A stretch of DNA of 64,000 bases. Source: Muriicola sp. Z0-33 (lineage in GTDB: Bacteria > Bacteroidota > Bacteroidia > Flavobacteriales > Flavobacteriaceae). A program made the position numbers and the translations under genes. This document shows positions 1 to 9,739 of this stretch, piece by piece (the stretch's first letter is position 1; each line of letters starts with the position of its first letter). Below the pieces are notes generated by a model, which was not told the DNA's origin, made no database searches, and saw nothing but the letters and a program-made list of their open reading frames with translations. The stretch is taken from positions 310,001 to 374,000 of the forward strand of contig NZ_JAFMPW010000002.1 in the NCBI RefSeq assembly GCF_026126425.1, in the 5' to 3' direction.

Positions 1-1530
1 TAACCACCCTTCCCTATCCAAACTCCGATATTGAATCGCCTCGCTTATGTGGTTTCCATTTAAATCCATGACCCCTTCCAGATCGGCAATGGTCCTTGCT
101 ACTTTCAGGATACGGTCATATGCCCTGGCCGATAGGTTTAAATATTCCATCGCATTCTTTAATAAACTCTTTGAAGGAAGGTCCAGCTCACAAAACTCCC
201 GAATTTGCTTGCTGTTCATCTGGGCATTATAATGAACGGTGTCAAGTGCCCTGAAACGTTGGTTCTGGATTTCCCTGGCAGCGATTACACGCTTGCGAAT
301 CTCTAGACTACTTTCACCCTTACGGTCTTCAGAAAGTTTTTCAAAAGGTACCGGGGTCACTTCTATATGGATATCTATGCGATCTAATAGAGGGCCGGAA
401 ATTTTTCCCAGGTACCGCTGCATTTCTGCTGGGGAAGAAGTTACCGGAGCATCCGGATCGTTAAAGTACCCCCCGGGGCTCGGGTTCATACTGGCCACCA
501 GCATAAAACTACTGGGATAGGTAACGGTAAACCTGGCCCTGGAAATGGTCACTTCTCTATCTTCTAATGGTTGCCGCATTACCTCTAGTACCCCCCTTTT
601 AAACTCCGGTAATTCGTCTAAGAATAACACCCCGTTATGTGATAAAGAAATTTCCCCTGGCTGGGGATAGCTCCCCCCTCCTACCAGGGCCACGTCTGAA
701 ATGGTGTGATGCGGACTTCTGAACGGCCGCTGACTCATTAGACCATTGTTTTTGATTTTCCCCACCACACTATGGATCTTGGTGGTTTCCAGGGCCTCGT
801 CCAAGGTCATGGGCGGTAAGATAGAAGGAAGGCGCTTGGCCAACATAGTTTTACCGGCACCTGGAGGGCCTATAAGGATAATATTATGCCCCCCCGCGGC
901 GGCAATTTCCATGCATCGCTTAATACTTTCCTGCCCTTTAACATCCGAGAAATCAAATTCCGGGAATTCCAGGGCCTTGTAAAACTCGGCCTGTATGTCT
1001 ATTACAGTTCTTTTTAGCGGGTCTCCCTTGTCAAAAAATGCAATGACTTCTTTAATATTCCCCACCCCATAAACCTCCAAACCCTCAACAATTGCGGCTT
1101 CTTTGGCATTTTGGACAGGCAAAATAAAGCCCTTAAATCCTTCTTCACGGGCTTTGAGGGCAATAGGCAACGCCCCCTTAATGGGTTGCAGGCTGCCATC
1201 TAGTGAAAGTTCACCCATTATAATATACTGCTCCAGGCCCTCTCCCAGTATTTGCCCCGAAGCAGTTAATATCCCAAGGGCCAAAGTAAGGTCATAAGCA
1301 GAACCCTCCTTGCGGAGATCTGCCGGAGCCAGATTAAGCGTAATTTTCTTCCCGGGAATTTTATACCCATTATTTAATAATGCGGCTGCAATTCTAAAGT
1401 TGCTTTCTTTAATGGCATTGTCCGGAAGGCCCACCAAATGGTAACCTATGCCCAAAGCTACATTAACCTCAGCGGTAATGGTAGTTGCCTCTACCCCAAA
1501 TACGGCACTACCATAAACTTTTGTGAGCAT
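1..1530 (-). CDS. YifB/ComM family Mg-chelatase-like AAA+ ATPase (3' end outside window)
   Basis: The reading frame starts at the ATG complementary to 1528-1530 and runs 510 codons to the window edge without a stop. It ends in DREGWL, the usual C-terminus of this family, so at most a few codons are missing. The N-terminal part (about residues 1-180) is the Lon-protease-like ChlI domain. A Walker A motif GPPGAGKT follows near residue 225, then the Walker B-like LFLDELPEF and the Mg-chelatase-type C-terminal domain. The length matches the family norm of about 510 residues. In other bacteria ComM is a hexameric helicase promoting branch migration during natural transformation; in Bacteroidota the role is inferred only. 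A decayed partial copy lies at 4915-5105. Confidence 0.93.
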   Translation of the reverse strand, partial: MLTKVYGSAVFGVEATTITAEVNVALGIGYHLVGLPDNAIKESNFRIAAALLNNGYKIPGKKITLNLAPADLRKEGSAYDLTLALGILTASGQILGEGLEQYIIMGELSLDGSLQPIKGALPIALKAREEGFKGFILPVQNAKEAAIVEGLEVYGVGNIKEVIAFFDKGDPLKRTVIDIQAEFYKALEFPEFDFSDVKGQESIKRCMEIAAAGGHNIILIGPPGAGKTMLAKRLPSILPPMTLDEALETTKIHSVVGKIKNNGLMSQRPFRSPHHTISDVALVGGGSYPQPGEISLSHNGVLFLDELPEFKRGVLEVMRQPLEDREVTISRARFTVTYPSSFMLVASMNPSPGGYFNDPDAPVTSSPAEMQRYLGKISGPLLDRIDIHIEVTPVPFEKLSEDRKGESSLEIRKRVIAAREIQNQRFRALDTVHYNAQMNSKQIREFCELDLPSKSLLKNAMEYLNLSARAYDRILKVARTIADLEGVMDLNGNHISEAIQYRSLDREGWL

Positions 1531-1637
1531 TTAGCTTTGTTTTGATCTTTGACTAATTCTTAGTGGCCCTCTGAACCGGACAGCCAAAGCGAAGATCAAT
1601 TTATTCCCTGAAAAGGCGTTGCAGTTATTTGGAAGAA

Positions 1638-1684
1638 CGAGGTACGAGGTACGAGGTTAGAAAAATATACTTCGTATTTCGTAT
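1638..1684. repeat. Short gaggtac tandem repeat forming an imperfect inverted repeat
   Basis: Three near-copies of gaggtac are followed after about 14 bases by cttcgtatttcgtattt, which is roughly their reverse complement, so a weak hairpin is possible. It lies just upstream of the first DUF6090 gene. No function is evident. Confidence 0.5.
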
Positions 1685-1730
1685 TTATCAATTCCTTATC
1701 TTAGGGAATAACTGCCAACGATTACTTCCT

Positions 1731-2450
1731 ATGCTCAAGTTCTTTAGACGTATTAGACAACAACTGTTAACCGAAAATAAATTCAGCAAGTATCTGCTGT
1801 ATGCCATTGGTGAAATTTTTTTAGTATTGATTGGTATTTTATTAGCCCTGTCAATTTCCGACTGGAATAATGAGAGGATTGAAAAACAATCGGAAATAAA
1901 GACGCTATCCGAAATAAAAAAAGGGGTGTTAGTAGATCTGGATCTTATTATTGCTGGGCAATTACATGTAAACAATTCAATTTCTGATATAAAGCATTTA
2001 CAATCGCTTTTAGAAAATAAAGACTATGAATATACTAAAGAGTTAGACACTTTATTTGGGGTAATTTACGGAATGCGCTTACTTCAACCGAATAGTGCCT
2101 TTTACGAAGACCTGAAATCCGCAGGATTAGACCTTATTAAAGACGAGAACATTCGGTTCCAAATTGTTCAACTTTTTGAAAGCAACTATAAAATGCTTAA
2201 TTGGATTAATGAATTAGAGATGTCGATTAACGAAGTAAATCGCTCTTATTATTTAAATAATTTCAACCACCCAACATTTTCAAAGTTTGCAACGCCAAAT
2301 GATTTCAAATTTATTTGGAATGACAGTTATTACCATAATGTTATCGATTATCGATTATTAACATTAAACAATCAAGTTGTTAATTATGAGAAAGCATCAA
2401 CCTCTATAAAAGCCTTAGTTTCAGCTATAGATAATTATATAGAAGAATGA
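1731..2450 (+). CDS. DUF6090 family membrane protein (array 1, gene 1)
   Basis: A 239-residue protein of unknown function. I chose the ATG at 1731 over the in-frame one at 1629 because the conserved family N-terminus begins there with MLKFFRRIRQ. The pattern is a basic amphipathic N-terminus, ENKFSKYLLYAIGE, one membrane segment at about residues 25-42 (IFLVLIGILLALSI), then DWNNER and a roughly 195-residue helical domain rich in charged residues. The topology suggests a signal-anchored protein with an extracytoplasmic helical domain. It is first of four paralogues in the same direction; the gap to the next is 89 bp. This copy has SISDWNN where the others have SINNWNE or QVNNWNE. Confidence 0.85.
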   Translation: MLKFFRRIRQQLLTENKFSKYLLYAIGEIFLVLIGILLALSISDWNNERIEKQSEIKTLSEIKKGVLVDLDLIIAGQLHVNNSISDIKHLQSLLENKDYEYTKELDTLFGVIYGMRLLQPNSAFYEDLKSAGLDLIKDENIRFQIVQLFESNYKMLNWINELEMSINEVNRSYYLNNFNHPTFSKFATPNDFKFIWNDSYYHNVIDYRLLTLNNQVVNYEKASTSIKALVSAIDNYIEE

Positions 2451-2539
2451 TAAACTTATATAGAGGGCAGAGCGAAAACTATGGCCAGCTGGGGTGTGTG
2501 GATACCAGCTTGCCGCATTGAAATTAAAAATAAACAAAC

Positions 2540-3322
2540 ATGATCAACTTCTTCAGACACCTAAGACAACGTCTTCTTACCCAAAACAAATTCTCAAAAT
2601 ACCTATTATATGCCATTGGGGAGATTGTATTGGTAATGATAGGTATTCTGCTGGCATTACAAGTAAATAATTGGAACCAAAACAGGCTCGATAAAAATGA
2701 AGAAGTACTATTATTTGACGCAATTGCAAAAAAAATGAATCATAACAGGTTTCAGCATCAACGCGGATTAAAAAAATATACTGAAGTAGTTAACGGGGCA
2801 AGAGAACTGATTAAATTAAGTGGAATACCAATGCATGATAGTTTGAGAAGGCACGTAGAACAATGCCTTTTTGATGTAAAAAAACGTTTTCTGATGGGGA
2901 AATCTAACCAAACCAGTATTTACGATGAGTTAATTGCTTCTGGTAAGCTAAACCTTCTAAGGTCCAAAAAGTTACGTCAAGAGTTGACACAATTAAAGGC
3001 CAATTTACAGTTATTAGCCGCTTATGAAGAGCTGCAAAACAATTTTGTGGACAACCATTTAAGTCCAGCTTTAAATAGACAGGTGGACTACATTTCAATA
3101 ATCAATATTGCAGTAAACAATGATGCTATTAATAAAGTTGAAGATTTTGATTATGAGCCTTTGTCCGCAAATGCCGGTGACTATTCAAATTTGTTACAAG
3201 ATCGAACTTTTTTAAACTTATTAGCGGAATTGGTCACACATACCAACACATTATTACCCATTTATCAACGAATGGGTGCGAATATTCAGCGTATAGATTC
3301 TATTGTTAAACCTTCATTTTGA
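2540..3322 (+). CDS. DUF6090 family membrane protein (array 1, gene 2)
   Basis: 260 residues. It begins MINFFRHLRQRLL, followed by the family block NKFSKYLLYAIGE and a membrane segment at about residues 25-42 ending LALQVNNWNQNR. The rest is a helical, Lys/Leu/Asn-rich domain with no recognisable catalytic motif and little visible similarity to its neighbours beyond the first 50 residues. The LALQVNNWN signature is shared with the gene at 33371 in the second array, which suggests a subtype older than the split of the two arrays. The gap to the next paralogue is 12 bp, so co-transcription is likely. Function unknown. Confidence 0.85.
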   Translation: MINFFRHLRQRLLTQNKFSKYLLYAIGEIVLVMIGILLALQVNNWNQNRLDKNEEVLLFDAIAKKMNHNRFQHQRGLKKYTEVVNGARELIKLSGIPMHDSLRRHVEQCLFDVKKRFLMGKSNQTSIYDELIASGKLNLLRSKKLRQELTQLKANLQLLAAYEELQNNFVDNHLSPALNRQVDYISIINIAVNNDAINKVEDFDYEPLSANAGDYSNLLQDRTFLNLLAELVTHTNTLLPIYQRMGANIQRIDSIVKPSF

Positions 3323-3334
3323 ACTTATTTATAA

Positions 3335-4072
3335 ATGATTAAATTCTTTCGTAAAATACGCTACAACCTTATGGAGAAAAATAAAACACGCAAATACCTC
3401 AAATATGCTGTGGGGGAGATTGTACTTGTTGTTATTGGTATTTTAATTGCCCTCTCAATCAATAATTGGAATGAAGAAATTAAGGAAAGGAAGATTGAAG
3501 AACAGCGCTATCAAAACATCCTCAATGACATTCAAGATGATGAGGCGACTATTAACGAGATGATAACAATTCTTAGACTAAAGCAGGACTTGCATTATTA
3601 CCTCTATGAGCTTTCGCAGAACGATGGAAGGCAGGATAGCGCATTCAGTATAGGACAGGTTAATAGAGCTCCGGAACTTGATCTGGTTTCCGGCAAGAAT
3701 CAGCTAACCGAATTGGAGTTTATTAAAGACCTCCGAATAAGACGAGAGGTCAATGATTATATTAAATATGAAAATGCCGCCCTCTCGGACGCTGTACGTC
3801 TTGAACTTATTATAAAAAATGATGTAAGGGATTATTTTAAAAATATAAATGCCTCGAAAATTGACAGCTATTTTAGCCCGCAAAGGTATGATAACAGTGA
3901 TATTGATCGGAATTTAATTGACATGGATACAGTTTCAAAACATTTTAATGATACAGATTTTAAAGGTTTGCTGATGAAACTCAGAATGAGCACATCAAAC
4001 GCTTTGAATACACTAGGCGCATTGAAGGAAAAAAACAAAATATTACAAACCATTTTGAGAGATAAACAATGA
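3335..4072 (+). CDS. DUF6090 family membrane protein (array 1, gene 3)
   Basis: 245 residues, starting MIKFFRKIRYNLMEKNKTRKYLKYAVGE. The membrane segment is at about residues 25-42 (IVLVVIGILIALSI), followed by NNWNEEIKERK and a long charged helical region likely to form a coiled coil (about residues 48-90). The TGA stop overlaps the ATG of the next gene in an ATGA, which points to translational coupling. No enzyme motif is visible. Function unknown. Confidence 0.85.
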   Translation: MIKFFRKIRYNLMEKNKTRKYLKYAVGEIVLVVIGILIALSINNWNEEIKERKIEEQRYQNILNDIQDDEATINEMITILRLKQDLHYYLYELSQNDGRQDSAFSIGQVNRAPELDLVSGKNQLTELEFIKDLRIRREVNDYIKYENAALSDAVRLELIIKNDVRDYFKNINASKIDSYFSPQRYDNSDIDRNLIDMDTVSKHFNDTDFKGLLMKLRMSTSNALNTLGALKEKNKILQTILRDKQ

Positions 4073-4860
4073 TCAACTTCTTTCGTAAAATCCGGAAAAA
4101 ACTAGCTGATGACAACAAATTGTTCAAATACGGCAGATACGCCATAGGGGAAATCATATTAGTTGTCATCGGTATTTTGATCGCCCTTTCAATTAATAAT
4201 TGGAATGAAGACCAAAAAGACAGAAAAGCAGAGAACGAGGCACTGATCAACTTAAAGCTAGAATTTGATGAAAATCAGATCAAACTCGATCAGTTAATAG
4301 AAAAAAGAAAGACACAGGAAAAACAATGTAGATCCTATCTAAATTTAATTACAGACGACACTATTCCCATTGTACAAAAAATTGCCGCCAATTCTCCTAA
4401 TACTAATATTGCTGTCTGGGGTGGCATTAATACTGTTCTAAACAGCTTAGTAAACTCAGGCGGTATCGATCGGATTCAGAATGATTCATTGAAAGTCCTG
4501 CTTACAAATTGGCCTACTCTTGTAGATCGTTTCAAACATGTGGAGGAACGATTTGTAGAAAGCGTTAAAAATTTAGAAGAATATGAAAATTCTATAATCC
4601 CCAGAGCGATCGTGAAGGAGGGCAATTACAGTAGTGCGTGGCCAGGTAATTATTATCCTATTAGTATGGCTAATAAGCTGGCTCCAATTAGAAAGGATCT
4701 TATAGAGGATATCAAATATTATAATCTCATTGCTAATATAACTCAAGACATTTACATTTATTTAATTAATGCAATTCCACTTAGAGATGACTATAAACGA
4801 ATTTCACAACTAATCATTGAAGAGCTAAATAATAGGGGTATTCAGAAAATGGAGAATTAA
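4069..4860 (+). CDS. DUF6090 family membrane protein (array 1, gene 4)
   Basis: 263 residues, starting MINFFRKIRKKLADDNKLFKYGRYAIGE. The membrane segment at about residues 25-42 ends IALSINNWNED, then a helical domain with charged coiled-coil-like stretches (about residues 45-90). The start codon overlaps the stop of the preceding paralogue by four bases. It is last in the array; the DNA just downstream is a decayed piece of yifB in the opposite direction. Function unknown. Confidence 0.85.
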   Translation: MINFFRKIRKKLADDNKLFKYGRYAIGEIILVVIGILIALSINNWNEDQKDRKAENEALINLKLEFDENQIKLDQLIEKRKTQEKQCRSYLNLITDDTIPIVQKIAANSPNTNIAVWGGINTVLNSLVNSGGIDRIQNDSLKVLLTNWPTLVDRFKHVEERFVESVKNLEEYENSIIPRAIVKEGNYSSAWPGNYYPISMANKLAPIRKDLIEDIKYYNLIANITQDIYIYLINAIPLRDDYKRISQLIIEELNNRGIQKMEN

Positions 4861-4914
4861 TCAATGGTAAGGTCGTATGCAAATAAAACCCTATGAGGAT
4901 TATTATACATACGA

Positions 4915-5105
4915 TTTAATAAATACGGAAAGGCTAACACCATGAATAAACCATTTAAACAGCTCATACCTACCTGCGGCAGGAAGGTACAAAACCGTTC
5001 CCTACCACCAGCACATCGGAGATGGTATGATGAGGATTCCGGAAAGACCTATGACCCAACAAGCCGGTTTTGGGTTTTCACAAACACGCATGCAATACGT
5101 TTAAA
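4915..5105 (-). pseudogene. Decayed internal fragment of yifB/comM
   Basis: Read on the minus strand, this stretch gives RIACVFVKTQNR, then after a frameshift GLLGHRSFRNPHHTISDV and LVVGNG, then after another shift PQVGMSCLNGLF. These match, in order, the segments of the intact YifB at 1-1530 reading KIHSVVGKIKNN, GLMSQRPFRSPHHTISDV, ALVGGG and PQPGEISLSHNGVLF. At DNA level it corresponds to about 590-790 of the window. It has at least two frameshifts and no start, so it cannot be functional. The orientation is the same as the intact gene. The limits are approximate. Confidence 0.8.
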
Positions 5106-5115
5106 TAAATGAGGA

Positions 5116-7536
5116 TTACTCAGGACCGGGCTTAAATATAAGTTTGGATTCAGCAGTGGAGATGATCTCCTCCTTATTCATCATCATTTTTCTAAACTCC
5201 CCGTTGACATACATCTCTGCCTGATCGTCATAGTGGTCGCTAAAAGGGTTCCCGGATTGGCCGGTGGGCAAAATACTAATGCTGTTTTCAATATCAGAGA
5301 AGTCTATTACCCTTCTGGTAGAAGGGCCGTGTTTCACATTGAACAATTCGCCATCGCCATAGGTAAATGCCATATTATTTATTACTTCCCTTGTTCCAGT
5401 AGCCGGGAAAGGCCCGACATTAAAAAACTGGCGCATAGAAGCTACCTGCCCTATAGGGTGTCCGTGCTCAACCGAATGTATCCTTCCCCAGGTCCACTTA
5501 GTCGGATCATTTCCAAACAATCCCCTTAACGAATCAATGGCCTGCAGCAAGGCACCGTTTACAATGTCTCTTTGGTTTTCCTCAACCTCGGTCGTATTCA
5601 TATTATCCCACCATACAGAATCCGGGGTACTCACCATAGGTGCAATTAGCCGTTTATGGAAATGGGTACTTAAAAACTGCGTAAACAATTCCTCTCCCAA
5701 TTCGTCTTCAAAAGTATTCTTTAAAAGGTAAAAGATCCATTTGTGATAAAGCGTGGCTGCGACACTTTCTAAAGGATAGTCTCCCTCCCAGGTACTCATC
5801 GCATCAACCAAGACAATTTCCTCATCAGATAATTGCTTTACATCTACAAGCTTGCCCAATTCCTTAACAATATCAACATTCACCGTAGAAGTGTGATCCG
5901 TAATCATTTTACTTACGGCGTCCTTGTCCCAGTCATCTTTTTGCTCCAGTAATTCAACAATTCTTTTTGCGCGGTTTTCGGGAAGGTAATAACCCGGGTA
6001 GAGCTTGCTGCCCATGGCGTCGGGCTGATTGTTTGCAGAGTACACATAATTTGAACCAGGGTTCACAGCATGAGGATTCTCAGAAAAGTCCTTATAACGA
6101 ATAGGTCTTTCATCACCGGTGCTGCCATTGAGAACAAATTTGGTATGCGCCCCCTCTGGCATCTCATATAATTTGGCAGTACCCCACCAGGCCACATTAC
6201 CTTCTGCATCGCCGTACATCAGGTTAAGACCCGGGGCATGAATATTTCTCAGTGCGGCTTTAAATGAGTCTAAGTCCGTAGCATGACTCACATCGTAAAA
6301 AGCGTCTAAATTCTTATTGTCTAACTGGGTATAAATCCAGGACATACTAATAGGCCGTTCTCCCCTGACCTGATTGGCTATGCCATTGAGCACAGGGCCA
6401 TTCTTAGTTTTTTTATAGCTAAAGACCACATCCGTAGTGTCCTTTACTTTAATGCTTCTGGTCAGAATTTCATAAGATGCCCAATCTTCACCAGATTTGT
6501 ATTGTGTGCTATCCGCAGGGTTGGTCTGTTCGTAATAAAAATCAATGTCGTCATTCTCTAACATGGTAATCCCATAAGCAATTTCCCTGTTGTGTCCCAG
6601 TACCGGAAAAGGGATGCCTGCCAGATGATACCCGTACATTTCATAGCCTGGGGCAGTCACATGGGCTTCATACCATACCGATGGTTGGGCAAAACCTATA
6701 TGTGGGTCATTAGCAAGGATAACTTTACCACTTTTAGTCTTTTCAGCACCAATCACCCAGCTATTGCTACCAACAAACTGGGGAAGTGGTAAACCTTTCA
6801 ATGCTGTTGCCGTAAATGCGCTTAGGGTATTTTTTGTGGAATCCTGGTCAACTTCCGGATAATTCTTAATTCGCACGGTACTGGTATCCGAATCTATCTG
6901 CAGATCCTTTAAATAAGCAGGGCCCAGTTTACTTTTAATTTCAGACAGCAATGGATCTGTTTTATGTGCCATAGCAAAAGAGAAGGCCATATAACCAATG
7001 GAATTGTAAATGTCTTTGATCTGGAAAGTTTCTTTCTCTAATCCTGTTAAATAGTACTCAATAGGTGTTGGCCCCTCGGCTATAAATTTGTTTACCCCAT
7101 CTAAATACGCCTGAGAAATCCGGGCCGATTGGCTATCGCCGTCTAACTGTGAAACACTTTGAGTAGAAGCATCGTCTATCCCCAGAGAGAGCATAAACTT
7201 ATCTGTAAGAATAAGATCTTTTCCAAAAGCTTCCGAGAGTCCGCCACGTGCAATTCTTCTTAGCAGGTCCATCTGCCAAAGCCGGTCCTGCGCATGAACA
7301 TACCCCAGGGCCCTAAAGGCGTCTTCCTCGCTCTGACCATAAATATGCGGAATTCCATAGCCGTCATAATATACCTCAACGGTATCTCCCAGTTGGGTAA
7401 ATTCCTTTTCCCCTTCGTAATCTGGCTTTAATGTCTGTATAAAGACAAATGACAAAATAGCCACTAATACAACAATCGCCCCAAGCACCCAGCCTAACTT
7501 TATAAGTTTTTTCACCTGTTGATTTTTTTGCCCCAT
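5116..7536 (-). CDS. Penicillin acylase family protein (Ntn-hydrolase)
   Basis: 806 residues. An N-terminal membrane anchor at about residues 14-36 is followed by the alpha-subunit region with GIPHIYGQSEEDAFRALGY and HAQDRLWQMD (about 60-90). The expected autocatalytic nucleophile is Ser257 in GSNSW, just after a spacer of the kind removed during maturation in this family. Family members hydrolyse amides such as penicillin G, cephalosporins or acyl-homoserine lactones. The natural substrate cannot be told from sequence. The likely location is the periplasm, attached to the inner membrane. The gene stands alone; its 3' end abuts the yifB relic. The 208 bases upstream show no clear -7 box. Confidence 0.92.
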   Translation of the reverse strand: MGQKNQQVKKLIKLGWVLGAIVVLVAILSFVFIQTLKPDYEGEKEFTQLGDTVEVYYDGYGIPHIYGQSEEDAFRALGYVHAQDRLWQMDLLRRIARGGLSEAFGKDLILTDKFMLSLGIDDASTQSVSQLDGDSQSARISQAYLDGVNKFIAEGPTPIEYYLTGLEKETFQIKDIYNSIGYMAFSFAMAHKTDPLLSEIKSKLGPAYLKDLQIDSDTSTVRIKNYPEVDQDSTKNTLSAFTATALKGLPLPQFVGSNSWVIGAEKTKSGKVILANDPHIGFAQPSVWYEAHVTAPGYEMYGYHLAGIPFPVLGHNREIAYGITMLENDDIDFYYEQTNPADSTQYKSGEDWASYEILTRSIKVKDTTDVVFSYKKTKNGPVLNGIANQVRGERPISMSWIYTQLDNKNLDAFYDVSHATDLDSFKAALRNIHAPGLNLMYGDAEGNVAWWGTAKLYEMPEGAHTKFVLNGSTGDERPIRYKDFSENPHAVNPGSNYVYSANNQPDAMGSKLYPGYYLPENRAKRIVELLEQKDDWDKDAVSKMITDHTSTVNVDIVKELGKLVDVKQLSDEEIVLVDAMSTWEGDYPLESVAATLYHKWIFYLLKNTFEDELGEELFTQFLSTHFHKRLIAPMVSTPDSVWWDNMNTTEVEENQRDIVNGALLQAIDSLRGLFGNDPTKWTWGRIHSVEHGHPIGQVASMRQFFNVGPFPATGTREVINNMAFTYGDGELFNVKHGPSTRRVIDFSDIENSISILPTGQSGNPFSDHYDDQAEMYVNGEFRKMMMNKEEIISTAESKLIFKPGPE

Positions 7537-7744
7537 AAAGATAGCGGTATTCCACCTATTAAAAAAGAGGGGTTATGGGCGTTTTATTGGAATTGCGCAG
7601 TTCTAATGCTAGAGGTTTTTAACTACCAAACAGACATTAGAAGGTATACACTAGATTCCAAGCGAGTACTTTTGAGGATACAATAAAATTGGAATTTAAA
7701 AGATTACCGCAAAAATTTGTAATAAATGTTTGTTGCTTTTGCTA

Positions 7745-9739
7745 TTATTCTTTCAAACTGGCAGATAATTTATGGTGCTCCAGACCAGATTTAAGCCACT
7801 CTCTATAGGTATCGCTGTCTGTGTTCTGAATGGCCGGACTCAGCACTTCCAGATCCGGGGAAAGTAATACATAATAGGGCTGTGAAGCCGCTCCAAAATT
7901 CACCGTTTGAAAAGTGCCCCACTTTTCACCAATGGTGTTAATGTCCTTTACCCTTCCGGAATCATATTTGTAGCTGAACTGTTGTTCCTTCGGCAATTCT
8001 TTCCTGTCATCTACGTACAAAGAAATTAGTACATAATCCTCTTTGATCAGTGGATAAACATCGGGTTCACTCCATACATTCTCCTCCATTTTTCTGCAAT
8101 TCACACATGCCCACCCAGTGAAATCTAGCAGTATGGGTTTATTTATCTTTTGTGCATAAGCCACCCCTTCATCAAAATCTTTAAAACAGTCTATTCCCAG
8201 CGGGCAATCACTATCCTGCTCAAAAACACTGTAGAAATCTGGTGGTGGAAAACCACTTAGCTGTTTTAAGGAACTAAATCCTCCCAGTCCGGATATCAGG
8301 TACAGGGTAAAAAGGGCGCTAAGCAATCCGAATAATTTCCTTGGAAGCGTAATTTTTTGTTTAGGTCCCTGTTGAGTGAATCTGAATCCTCCAAATAAAT
8401 ATACCGTCATCAACAGTGCAAGAACAATCCAGAGCAGCACAAAAACCTCGCGCTTTAGCAATCCCCAATTCCCTACCAGGTCCGCATTTGATAAGAATTT
8501 AAGTGCCAATCCCAGTTCAAGAAATCCCAGAACAACTTTAACCGTGTTCATCCAGCCCCCTGATTTAGGGAGGGTATTGAGCCAGGCAGGGAAAAGGGCA
8601 AACAATCCAAATGGTAATGCCAGTGCCAGTCCAAAGCCTACCATCCCGGCAGTTAAGTTTGTAGCAACATCACCAACGGCAAGGGTGGTACTTCCCAATA
8701 AACCTCCCAAAATTGGCCCTGTACAGGAAAATGAAACGATAGCCAGGGTAACTGCCATAAAGAATATTCCCAACCCCCCTCCTACTTTAGAGGAAGCTGC
8801 ATCCATTTTATTTGCCCACGAATTGGGAAGGGTTAATTCGTAATAGCCAAAAAATGAAAATGCAAAAAATACAAAGACTATAAAGAAGAGGATGTTAAGC
8901 CATATATTGGTGGCAATAGTATTAAGAATTTGCGAATCAACTGAATCGAACACATGAAAGGGAAGACTCAATAGAAAATAGATAAGAACAATAAAAAATG
9001 CGTAAAGCATCGCATTGACGATGCCTTTCGATTTATTTTCGGATTGCTTGGTGAAGAAAGATACCGTTAAGGGGATCATCGGAAATACACATGGGGTAAG
9101 CAGTGCAATTAGACCTCCTAAGAATCCTAATCCAAAAATCATCCATAGACCCGAGCTACCTTTTATTCCTTCACCTTCCTCGGTAAGCAATATTTCTTTA
9201 TTCTTAAGCTCTAGCTTCAGGGCGCTGCTCATGGCCAGGCTGCGTTCGTCTAATTCCTTTTCATTAATTACCACGGCTTCACCGGTTAAAGAGAAACTAA
9301 AGGCCCGATCCATAGGTATGCAAACTTCCTTACACACCTGATAAAACAGATCAACATCTACCTGGGAAAGTCCGGGTTTTAAAAGCTTTATCTTTTGAGT
9401 AAAAACCGCATTTTTTTTAAAGAAAGTTTCCTCCACTTCAAAAATCTCACTGTACTCTTTTATGGTCTGGCTTTCTTTAGTTTTCCCCAGGAGTTCATAA
9501 TCTTCATTGGCTTTCAGAAAGGTAAAAACACTGGGTAAGGAGCCACCATCAGCAGTATATTGAGAATAGACATGCCAGCCCTCAAGGATTTCTGCCTTAA
9601 ATACAAGTTCAAAAGTATCATCCTCCAGGGTAGTCACCTCATGCGACCATAATACAGGATTGTCCTCCGTTTGGGAAAGTACCGGAGTACCTATGAAAAG
9701 GAGTACTACAACCAGCCATTTTATACTTATTCTACCCAT
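7745..9739 (-). CDS. dsbD: Thiol:disulfide interchange protein DsbD
   Basis: 664 residues with a signal peptide (residues 1-22). An N-terminal immunoglobulin-like DsbD-alpha domain carries Cys136 and Cys140. A central multi-spanning domain (about 200-490) carries the conserved redox cysteines Cys217 (TPCVFP) and Cys339 (SCTGP). The C-terminal thioredoxin domain has the active site WACVNC (Cys545, Cys548). This is the full DsbD architecture: electrons pass from cytoplasmic thioredoxin through the membrane to periplasmic disulfides, for cytochrome c maturation or disulfide repair. The start overlaps the end of tilS by 13 bp, so it is probably co-transcribed with tilS and pabB. Confidence 0.93.
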   Translation of the reverse strand: MGRISIKWLVVVLLFIGTPVLSQTEDNPVLWSHEVTTLEDDTFELVFKAEILEGWHVYSQYTADGGSLPSVFTFLKANEDYELLGKTKESQTIKEYSEIFEVEETFFKKNAVFTQKIKLLKPGLSQVDVDLFYQVCKEVCIPMDRAFSFSLTGEAVVINEKELDERSLAMSSALKLELKNKEILLTEEGEGIKGSSGLWMIFGLGFLGGLIALLTPCVFPMIPLTVSFFTKQSENKSKGIVNAMLYAFFIVLIYFLLSLPFHVFDSVDSQILNTIATNIWLNILFFIVFVFFAFSFFGYYELTLPNSWANKMDAASSKVGGGLGIFFMAVTLAIVSFSCTGPILGGLLGSTTLAVGDVATNLTAGMVGFGLALALPFGLFALFPAWLNTLPKSGGWMNTVKVVLGFLELGLALKFLSNADLVGNWGLLKREVFVLLWIVLALLMTVYLFGGFRFTQQGPKQKITLPRKLFGLLSALFTLYLISGLGGFSSLKQLSGFPPPDFYSVFEQDSDCPLGIDCFKDFDEGVAYAQKINKPILLDFTGWACVNCRKMEENVWSEPDVYPLIKEDYVLISLYVDDRKELPKEQQFSYKYDSGRVKDINTIGEKWGTFQTVNFGAASQPYYVLLSPDLEVLSPAIQNTDSDTYREWLKSGLEHHKLSASLKE

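Noticed and set aside
8376-8843. 155-codon frame opposite dsbD
   Set aside because: A shadow of the dsbD membrane domain; the composition is Pro/Thr/Ser-rich as expected for the complement of hydrophobic codons.
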